64,000 bases of DNA from Pseudomonas frederiksbergensis (lineage in GTDB: Bacteria; Pseudomonadota; Gammaproteobacteria; Pseudomonadales; Pseudomonadaceae), in contig NZ_JAAUOE010000018.1 of assembly GCF_017114915.1 (NCBI RefSeq), positions 39,475 to 103,474 of the forward strand, given 5' to 3'. The position numbers were made by a program, and so were the translations under genes. The notes under the pieces were generated by a model. The model had not been told where the DNA came from. It did not search any database and worked only from the letters and a program-made list of their open reading frames with translations. Positions 58,001 to 64,000 of the stretch are shown piece after piece. Within the stretch, counting starts at the first letter, position 1, and each line of letters begins with the position of its first letter.

Positions 58001-61000
58001 GGCTGAACCGTGGGTGCAGCATATGGTTGCGAGGATTCCCGGTGAAGCGCGCGGCGGATCGCTGGCCTCTATCGCTCCGGTTTTGCCGGCGCGCGCGCCT
58101 GACTTCACCATGGCGGAGCACCTGACGTTGACCCGTGCGGTGGGCCTCAATTATGGCCCGTCTTATCAAGCGGTCGAGGCCGGCTGGATCGATGGCAACC
58201 AGGTATTGGCGCGGTTGACGGTTCCGGCGCCGATCGAGGCTGAACTGGCCACGCTGAATCTGCACCCGGCGCTGCTGGACAGTGCTTTTCAGCTGATTAC
58301 CCAACTGCTGCGCCAGGATGCCGACAATCACATGGGGCTGGCCTTTATCCCGGTGAAACTGGGGCGCATCAGCTTCGCTGTCGACAGCCTGCCGCCGTGT
58401 CTGGCCCAGGTCACACTGGTGCGACGCTCAGCGCATTCTCTGCTGGCAGACTTCACGTTGTACGACGTCCATGGCCGCGCGGTCATCTGCATCAAGGATG
58501 CCCGTTTCCGTGGCGTCCGGTTGCACAAGGATCGCAGTGGCGACATCAAACTGGTGGACTTTGTCGGAGTGGCCAAACCCTATCCCGCCAATGAACGCGC
58601 ATTGCCACGGGTGGGTTCGCCATTGCAGACCCAGTTGCGGCAGCGCCTTGACGCTATCGCCGATGACCCCGGGCTGGCCCGTTATGCCGATGAAATCGAC
58701 CCTTTGCTTGACGGTCTGTGTGGCAGCTTCCTGTTGGAAGCCATTGAGAAACTGGGCGGTGAGCTGACGCTGCAGCAGCGCTCCACCTGGGAAACGGGCA
58801 GTTATCTTGAGCATCTGCTTGAGCAAGCGGTGGAGGATGGCAACCTGGTCACGAGCGCCAGTGGCGGTTGGCAGCTTGCCGATCAAGGCGAGCGAGCCAG
58901 TGCGCAAGCCATCTGGCAGGAACTGTTCAGCAGTTATCCCGAGCACTTCCAGATCATCCATTCGGTCGGTCGGATCGGCATGCACCTGCTGGAGCTGATC
59001 AGCGGCCAGGCAAGCCTTGCGCAACTGTTGCCACGGGAAACCACGCCTGCCGGATTGACCCGCCTGGTGCTCGGTGCGTCCGGTCAGCAGGCGTTGCTGG
59101 GTGGCCTGCGCGAACACATCGGCCAACGCCTGAGCGCGCTGCCTGAGGGGCAGCGCCTGCGTATTCTCGAGCTGGGTTTCGAGGGGGCACCGCTGGCAGC
59201 AGACCTGTGTGTGGGCCTGAATTTCGACCGGGTCGATTATCAATACTCGGCGCGGAACATTGAAACGGCATCGATGCTCCAGGCTGACTTCCCGGATCTT
59301 CAGGTCCTGACCCTGGAAGCGTCGGAAAAAGTCGCTCGGGTGCCGGCCAACAGCTTCGATCTGATCCTCGTCGCCACCGACTTGGCACCGCTGGAAGCCG
59401 TCAGTCAAGGCCTGCTCCATGGCGCTGCAAGGTTGGCTGCCAACGGTGAAGTGCTGCTGCTGGCGCAACACCCTGCGCGTTGGGCTGATTTCACTTTTGG
59501 TGCCGAGCCTTGCTGGTGGCTGGCCCGGCCGGGGCTACAGGCGTTATCGGTGCAACAGACCCCGGGATTCTGGCAGCAGGAACTGCGGCGTCATGGTCTG
59601 AAGGTGTCCGAGCCTCTGGAGTTCATGCCTGGCCTGGCGTGCGGCGGTTACCTGTTGCTGGCCACCGAAGAGAGCGCCAAGGCGCTCACGGTTGCCTCTG
59701 AGTATCCGCGTCAGCGTTGGTGGCTGATCGCCGACGGACAAGGTCCTGAAGCACCCTTTGCCAAGGCACTGGCGTCGATGTTGAGCGAGCAAGGTCAAGA
59801 CGCCGCACTGCTTGCACCTGACTCGGCAGGGGTTCTGGCGCAACAGTTACATCAATATCCGGTGGTGCCGCAACACGTGGTCATGCTGGCCGGCCTGTTC
59901 GCACCCCAGGGGCTTGATGCGCAGGCAGATCGCTGCATGCTCGCCGCCGCCATCACCCAAGCCTGTGAATCGGCCGGCGTCGCTGCGGATTGCTGGTTGC
60001 TGACCTCTGGCGCCGCCGCACATTTGTTACCCCAGGGCACCCACCAGGAAACAACGGTGCAAGCCATCGCCGATGCTGCCTTGTGGGGTTTCGGTCGAAC
60101 CTTGACTAACGAAGCGGTCGGCTGTCGTGTCCGTCTGCTCGATCTGGCGCCTGGCGCCGGCGTCGAGGCCCTGGTGCCAGCGCTGCTCAATGTTGATGAC
60201 GAAACCGAACTGGCGGTCAGCGCGGCGGGCGATCGTTACGTCGCACGGCTGCGAGTCCAGCCTGATGCGTTGCCGGATCATGCGGGGCCGCAGGCGCAGG
60301 CCCGGATCAAACTCGGTTTCGATCTTCCGGGGCAATTGCGCAATTTGCGCTGGGAAGCACGCGCGCCGCGGGTGCCGGCCGACGATGAGCTGGATATCGA
60401 GGTTCAGGCCACCGGTTTGAACTTCCGCGATGTCATGTACGCGTTGGGTCTGCTGTCCGATGAAGCGATCGAAAATGGCTTCTCGGGACCGACGCTGGGC
60501 TTCGAGTTTGCCGGTGTGGTGCGCGGAAAAGGGGCGTTGGTCGAGGGTGACTTCCAGCCGGGCGACCGAGTCGTCGGCTTCGGCCCGTCGAGTTTCGCCA
60601 ATCGCCTGACCACTAACGCCAACGCGGTGGCGCGCATTCCTGAAGGCATGTCCTTCGAAGCGGCGGCGACCATCCCCAGTACGTTCTTCACCGTGTATTA
60701 CGCCGTGCATCACCTGGCGCGTCTGGAACCGGGAGAGAAGATCCTGATTCACGGTGCAGCGGGCGGCGTCGGCATTGCCGCGATCCAGATTGCAAAATGG
60801 TGCGGCGCCGAAATCTACGCCACGGCGGGCAGCGACGAGAAGCGCGATTTCCTGCGGCTGATGGGCGTCGAGCATATCTTCGACTCGCGTTCGCTGGCGT
60901 TCGCCGATGACATCCTGAGTATCACCGATGGCCGCGGCGTGGATGTGGTGCTCAACTCCCTGGCGGGCGAGGCGATCAATCGCAACCTGCGGGTACTTAA

Positions 61001-62582
61001 GCCCTTTGGTCGTTTCCTCGAACTGGGCAAGCGCGACTTTTACCAGAACACCAGGATCGGCCTGCGACCGTTCCGCAATAACATCAGCTACTTTGGCATT
61101 GATGCCGACCAGTTGATGAGCGAGCGTCCGCAGCTGACCCGTCGGCTGTTTGGCGAAATGATGGCGCTGTTCCGCGACGGGATTCTGAGCCCATTGCCGT
61201 ATCGCGCCTTCGACGCCAATGAAGTCGTCGAAGCGTTCCGTTACATGCAGCAGGCAAGACAGATCGGTAAGATCGTCGTGACTTATCGCACGCCGATCCA
61301 GGGTGTTGTCACCGCGCCGGTTTCGCAACCGCCGGCATTGACATTGGCCGCGGACGCCAGCTATCTGGTCACCGGCGGGCTCAGCGGTTTTGGCCTGCGC
61401 AGTGCGCAATGGCTGGTGGAAAAAGGTGCGCGTCACCTGGTCCTGCTGGGCCGTCGCGGTGCCGCGACAGAAGAAGCGCAGCCTTCGCTGGCACTGTGGC
61501 GCGAACAAGGCATCGAGGTCCAGGCGCTGGCCTGCGATATCACCGACGCCGCGCAACTGGCGTCTGTCATGGCACACATTGAAGCCAGCGCCCGGCCATT
61601 GCGTGGCGTGGTGCATGCGGCGACGGTGTTCGATGACGGCTTGATCCGCAACCTGACCCGTGAGCAACTGCAGCGCGTTCTCGAGCCCAAGGCCAAGGGC
61701 GCGCAGTACCTGCATGAGCTGACGGCCCATCTGTCACTGGACTTCTTCGTGCTGTTCTCCTCGGCCACGACCTTGTTCGGTAACCCGGGGCAGGCCAACT
61801 ACGTCGCCGCCAACCATTGGCTCGAAGCGCTGGCGCGTCATCGCCTGGCGCTGGGGCTGCCGGCCACCAGCGTACTCTGGGGGGCCATCGATGATGCGGG
61901 TTTCCTGGCGCGCAACCAGGACATCAAAGACGCCCTGCAAAGCCGCATGGGCGGTGCTGCCTTGCAGTCGCAAGCGGCACTGCAAACCCTGGAACGCTTG
62001 CTGTTGCAGCGACGTTCGGGGCTGGGCGTGCTTGAGCTGGACTGGAAAGCGCTGTCGCGATTCCTGCCCGCCGCCGGCTCGCCCAAGTTCAATGAGCTGG
62101 CCAGGTTGCACGGTGGTGAGCAGGACGAAGAAAGCGATGTTGACGATATTCAGCGGCTGTTGGCGGAAATGGACGACCCCGAGCTGATCGAGCTGTTCGG
62201 TGAAATGCTCAAGCAGGAAATCAGTGAGATTCTGCGTTTGCCGACCAGCAAACTGGACGCCTCGCGGCCGCTGCAAGAGTTGGGGCTGGACTCGCTGATG
62301 AGTGTCGAGCTGGTGGTGGCCGTCGAGGAGCGATTTGGTGTGCGTCTGCCAGTGATGGAGCTGAGCGAAGCGTCAAGCATCGGCAAGATCACCGTTCGAA
62401 TCCTCGAGCTGCTGCGCGGCAATCAGGAGGGCGATGGGCAATCGGAGAGTGGAAATAGCTTGCAGTCACTGGCGAGCGATACGTTCTCTCGCCACGGAAT
62501 CGACCTTTCCCGGGACGACATCGCGCAGTTGAGCGACGGGCTCGACGCCCCGGCTTCGAAACCTTCACGTTTGATTAATTGA
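55020..62582 (+). CDS. Single-module reducing type I polyketide synthase (KS-AT-DH-degenerate MT-ER-KR-ACP)
   Basis: 2520 residues. KS (1-425): Cys172 in DTACSSSL, His307 in HGTGT, His347 in NIGH. AT (about 520-820): Ser621 in GHSVGE, with YAFH (723-726), more like malonyl than methylmalonyl AT. DH (about 890-1180): His923 and Asp1087 (HPALLD). Residues about 1190-1750 resemble a methyltransferase plus a structural KR region, but the SAM motif is degenerate (ILELGFEGAPLA near 1382). ER (about 1762-2085): GGVGIAAIQIA near 1915. KR (about 2110-2330): GGLSGFG, Ser2248, Tyr2261. ACP: Ser2425 in LGLDSL. No loading module or thioesterase; a 60-residue tail follows the ACP. One module carrying the full reductive set suggests iterative use. 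It ends 2 nt before the alpha-oxoamine synthase gene. Confidence 0.93.
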   Translation: MRKKVAIIGTSFRFPGSTSATFWPHLLDRQSFITQVDFSRWSRDEFLHPDKANPATSYTFAAGSLGDISTFDAGFFNISPREAAVMDPQQRLLLELGWEVFENAGVKPSSLRGSNCGVYLGIASVDYGYRLTHDLSTVDAATATGNTFSIAANRLSFFYDLQGPSMAIDTACSSSLIAFHQACQAIQNGDIDQAITGGVSLHLHPFGFLIFSKASMLSRTGQCHVFDESADGYVRSEGAGLFYLKDYDKAIEDGNQILAVVAGSAANTDGRKSSLTIPSADAQIALMKQAYDSAGISATDIDYLEAHGTGTPVGDPIESRAIGEALGQQRPADQPLLIGSIKSNIGHLEAASGVAGLMKALYCVIERKVPATIGIKKLNPNIPFADLNLSVVTETQALKPSGKLVVGVNSFGFGGANAHVILESPPQTLQAPSQTGRAVPLMVSAKDSAALATQSEQIAQYVCRPDAANLYDVAYQSMLRRELHPQRVVVFGFDAQCSAQALLDFATEPGVPALSTVLESGRALDQAKGPVFVFSGNGSQWQGMGKSLLADPVFHQALVELDAIFQPLSGYSLIAELAGELGDERYQLTEFAQPALFALQVGVTRMLAEKGVIPVAVIGHSVGEVAAAWACGALTLNDATRVIFHRSRLQGLTKGYGKMSAVGLSGADTASLLQALGLDSELVVAGENSFKGATVAGPVAALEILEQALTERQVFVRRLGLDYAFHSPAMEVIADQVIDVLSDIVPGPAAIPMYSTVTGDVLVGEDLDAGYWWKNIRYPVLFESASVALVGQGYNVFVEIGPHPILRAYVADAMASQPLQGVVIPTLLRGEETPQLIDRTLAKLLIAGVDIDLQCLFPHTGRFVQLPNYAWQRERHWHADTPESSGNLRRERVHPLLGYPLPEHEFTWDNRLDTQLFPSLGDHRVGDSVLFPGAGFTELALAAALQYQPGAYVEIEELEIHSPLLLHADFSKKVRVTIDSADGAISVVSRSTAQAEPWVQHMVARIPGEARGGSLASIAPVLPARAPDFTMAEHLTLTRAVGLNYGPSYQAVEAGWIDGNQVLARLTVPAPIEAELATLNLHPALLDSAFQLITQLLRQDADNHMGLAFIPVKLGRISFAVDSLPPCLAQVTLVRRSAHSLLADFTLYDVHGRAVICIKDARFRGVRLHKDRSGDIKLVDFVGVAKPYPANERALPRVGSPLQTQLRQRLDAIADDPGLARYADEIDPLLDGLCGSFLLEAIEKLGGELTLQQRSTWETGSYLEHLLEQAVEDGNLVTSASGGWQLADQGERASAQAIWQELFSSYPEHFQIIHSVGRIGMHLLELISGQASLAQLLPRETTPAGLTRLVLGASGQQALLGGLREHIGQRLSALPEGQRLRILELGFEGAPLAADLCVGLNFDRVDYQYSARNIETASMLQADFPDLQVLTLEASEKVARVPANSFDLILVATDLAPLEAVSQGLLHGAARLAANGEVLLLAQHPARWADFTFGAEPCWWLARPGLQALSVQQTPGFWQQELRRHGLKVSEPLEFMPGLACGGYLLLATEESAKALTVASEYPRQRWWLIADGQGPEAPFAKALASMLSEQGQDAALLAPDSAGVLAQQLHQYPVVPQHVVMLAGLFAPQGLDAQADRCMLAAAITQACESAGVAADCWLLTSGAAAHLLPQGTHQETTVQAIADAALWGFGRTLTNEAVGCRVRLLDLAPGAGVEALVPALLNVDDETELAVSAAGDRYVARLRVQPDALPDHAGPQAQARIKLGFDLPGQLRNLRWEARAPRVPADDELDIEVQATGLNFRDVMYALGLLSDEAIENGFSGPTLGFEFAGVVRGKGALVEGDFQPGDRVVGFGPSSFANRLTTNANAVARIPEGMSFEAAATIPSTFFTVYYAVHHLARLEPGEKILIHGAAGGVGIAAIQIAKWCGAEIYATAGSDEKRDFLRLMGVEHIFDSRSLAFADDILSITDGRGVDVVLNSLAGEAINRNLRVLKPFGRFLELGKRDFYQNTRIGLRPFRNNISYFGIDADQLMSERPQLTRRLFGEMMALFRDGILSPLPYRAFDANEVVEAFRYMQQARQIGKIVVTYRTPIQGVVTAPVSQPPALTLAADASYLVTGGLSGFGLRSAQWLVEKGARHLVLLGRRGAATEEAQPSLALWREQGIEVQALACDITDAAQLASVMAHIEASARPLRGVVHAATVFDDGLIRNLTREQLQRVLEPKAKGAQYLHELTAHLSLDFFVLFSSATTLFGNPGQANYVAANHWLEALARHRLALGLPATSVLWGAIDDAGFLARNQDIKDALQSRMGGAALQSQAALQTLERLLLQRRSGLGVLELDWKALSRFLPAAGSPKFNELARLHGGEQDEESDVDDIQRLLAEMDDPELIELFGEMLKQEISEILRLPTSKLDASRPLQELGLDSLMSVELVVAVEERFGVRLPVMELSEASSIGKITVRILELLRGNQEGDGQSESGNSLQSLASDTFSRHGIDLSRDDIAQLSDGLDAPASKPSRLIN

Positions 62583-62584
62583 CC

Positions 62585-63934
62585 ATGACCCATAAAACCA
62601 CGCCCGGGCTTGCCACTTCGATGAAGGACAAGCTGATTCAGCAAGCCCTGGAAAGGCGCATGCGCAAGCTCGACGATGGCGCTCCAAGCCCTTCGCTCAA
62701 GGACGTCAAAGGCGCCTCGCGCGGGGGGTTCGAGCAGTTCTGCCGATTCGATCAGCACCCGGGCTATCAGCAGTTGCGCCTTATGCTCGACGGCGCCGCG
62801 CGCTTCGGCCTGGCCAATCCGTTTTTCAAGTTGCACGAAGGCCTGGCAGGGGCCGAAACCGTCATGGGCGGTAGTCGCTACGTGAACTACGCAAGCTACA
62901 ACTACCTGGGCTACTCAGGGCACCCGGTTGTCGCTGAAGCCGCCAAAGCGGCCATTGATCGTTATGGGACCTCGGTATCGGCCAGCCGTCCGGTGTCGGG
63001 AGACCGTCCGATCCATCGCGAACTGGAACAGGAACTGGCCCGGCTCTATGAGGTGGACGACGCCATTACCTTCGTCAGTGGTCATGCGACGAATGTGACC
63101 ACCATCGGTTATCTGTTCGGTCCGCGGGATTTGATCCTGCATGACGAACTGATCCATAACAGCGTTCTGCAGGGAATTCAGTTGTCCGGTGCCCGGCGCC
63201 TCGGCTTTGCCCATAACGATTGGGAAGCGGTTGATCGGGTGCTGAGCGATCAGCGTCAGCATTTCGAACGTGTGTTGGTGGTGGTCGAAGGCATCTACAG
63301 CATGGATGGTGATTTCCCGGATTTGCCACGCTTCGTTGAACTCAGGAGCAAACACCAGGTGCTGCTGATGGTCGATGAAGCGCATTCTCTGGGCGTCATG
63401 GGGCAGACTGGCAAGGGCATCCGCGAGCATTTCGGCCTGGCCGGCAGTGACGTGGATATCTGGATGGGGACCTTGAGTAAAAGCCTGGCCAGTTGCGGTG
63501 GCTACATCGCCGGTGAATCTGCACTGGTCGAACACCTCAAGTTCCTGGCGCCGGGCTTTCTCTACAGCGTCGGCATGCCGGCACCGGTGGCGGCGGCAGC
63601 GTTGGCAGCCTTGCGTTGTCTACCCGAGGATGGCGAGCGCGTTGCCACCTTGCAGGTCCGTGGCAGGCAATTCCTCGAGTTGGCCAGGGACGCGGGGCTG
63701 GACACCGGCACCAGCACGGGTCTGGCAGTGGTGCCGATCATCACCGGCAGTTCGCTCAAGGCCGCCCAGCTGTCCAGCGCGTTGTCCCATCGAGGTATCA
63801 ACGCCCAACCGATTCTTCATCCGGCGGTGCCCGAGAAATCGGCGCGTGTGCGCTTTTTCATGTCGTGCCTGCACACCTCGGAGCAAATTGCCGAAACCGT
63901 CGCCATTGTTGCGCAGGAATTGCAAAAGCTATAA
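62585..63934 (+). CDS. PLP-dependent alpha-oxoamine synthase linked to the PKS
   Basis: 449 residues of the AONS/KBL/SPT family (aminotransferase fold type I). After an N-terminal extension of about 100 residues come YNYLGYSGHP, the GTSVSASRPVSGD substrate region, FVSGHATNVTTIG, the PLP-contacting DEAHSLGVMG and the Schiff-base lysine K299 in GTLSKSLASCGG. These enzymes join an amino acid to an acyl thioester with loss of CO2. Placed 2 nt after a PKS with no thioesterase, it is predicted to release the polyketide as an alpha-aminoketone. Sequence does not reveal which amino acid is used. The start is the ATG at 62585; a TTG two codons earlier overlaps the PKS stop. Confidence 0.9.
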   Translation: MTHKTTPGLATSMKDKLIQQALERRMRKLDDGAPSPSLKDVKGASRGGFEQFCRFDQHPGYQQLRLMLDGAARFGLANPFFKLHEGLAGAETVMGGSRYVNYASYNYLGYSGHPVVAEAAKAAIDRYGTSVSASRPVSGDRPIHRELEQELARLYEVDDAITFVSGHATNVTTIGYLFGPRDLILHDELIHNSVLQGIQLSGARRLGFAHNDWEAVDRVLSDQRQHFERVLVVVEGIYSMDGDFPDLPRFVELRSKHQVLLMVDEAHSLGVMGQTGKGIREHFGLAGSDVDIWMGTLSKSLASCGGYIAGESALVEHLKFLAPGFLYSVGMPAPVAAAALAALRCLPEDGERVATLQVRGRQFLELARDAGLDTGTSTGLAVVPIITGSSLKAAQLSSALSHRGINAQPILHPAVPEKSARVRFFMSCLHTSEQIAETVAIVAQELQKL

Positions 63935-63974
63935 GCGAAGACGGCCTCGAGCCTTGCAGTGGCCATGAAAACGC

Positions 63975-64000
63975 CTTCGCCGGCAAGCCGGCTCCTACAG
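63975..64000. repeat. REP unit after the alpha-oxoamine synthase gene, cut by window end
   Basis: CTTCGCCGGCAAGCCGGCTC followed by CTACAG matches one half of the REPIN subtype seen at 42215-42280. If a partner follows, a REPIN ends or interrupts the PKS operon about 40 nt beyond the last stop. Confidence 0.75.

Noticed and set aside
56658..58331. 557-codon minus-strand open frame inside the PKS
   Set aside because: Shadow of the AT/DH region of the PKS, with no start signals or family features.
60027..61730. 567-codon minus-strand open frame inside the PKS
   Set aside because: Shadow of the ER/KR region; same reasoning.

Overview
The window is a chromosomal segment of a fluorescent-group Pseudomonas. 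This is inferred from GC-rich coding sequence, Pseudomonas-type REP/REPIN and GATCGTTCCCACGC palindromes, and the gene order xdhA-xdhB-xdhC-guaD, smc-zipA-ligA, ffs, dnaX-ybaB-recR, apt-anr-hemN, ccoGHIS, two tandem cbb3 oxidase operons and aer, which parallels the P. aeruginosa PA1520-PA1561 region. No tRNA, rRNA, CRISPR array, phage or insertion sequence was seen.

Layout. 1-1.6 kb: the minus-strand nitrate-sensing pair nasS-nasT (nasT cut by the window edge), preceded by a sigma-54-type promoter and an ANTAR-type two-hairpin leader ending in an intrinsic terminator. 1.6-10.6 kb: pyrD, rmf, rlmKL, a CHASE-PAS-GGEEF diguanylate cyclase, dacB and yggL. 10.6-20 kb: a BenE-type transporter, a GntR regulator, and the purine catabolic operon xdhA-xdhB-xdhC-guaD with a candidate sigma-54 promoter. 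19.4-28.4 kb: a second GntR regulator 2 nt upstream of smc, then zipA, ligA and a zinc-ribbon metallopeptidase. 28.7-32.2 kb: 4.5S RNA and an accessory block (XRE regulator, PAS-GGDEF-EAL protein, periplasmic binding protein). 32.3-38.6 kb: dnaX-ybaB-recR, apt, anr and hemN. 38.8-52.2 kb: ccoG-ccoH-ccoI-ccoS plus a TauE/SafE-type membrane protein, a Phd/PIN toxin-antitoxin pair, then two complete ccoNOQP operons. 52.3-54.7 kb: an alpha/beta hydrolase and the aerotaxis receptor gene aer. 55.0-63.9 kb: a 2520-residue single-module reducing type I polyketide synthase followed 2 nt later by an alpha-oxoamine synthase.

How the parts work together. The 36-54 kb region is a microaerobic module. Anr senses oxygen, and candidate Anr boxes lie in front of hemN and in front of the second cbb3 operon. 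ccoGHIS matures the oxidases and Aer steers cells by redox state. The nasST and xdh/guaD regions are nitrogen-acquisition modules, both with sigma-54-like promoter sequences.

The least conventional part is the PKS/alpha-oxoamine synthase pair. The PKS has KS-AT-DH-(degenerate MT/structural region)-ER-KR-ACP and no thioesterase. The predicted logic is release of a reduced chain from the ACP by PLP-dependent decarboxylative condensation with an amino acid, giving a long-chain alpha-aminoketone resembling a sphingoid base. That product is inference; downstream tailoring genes lie beyond the window.
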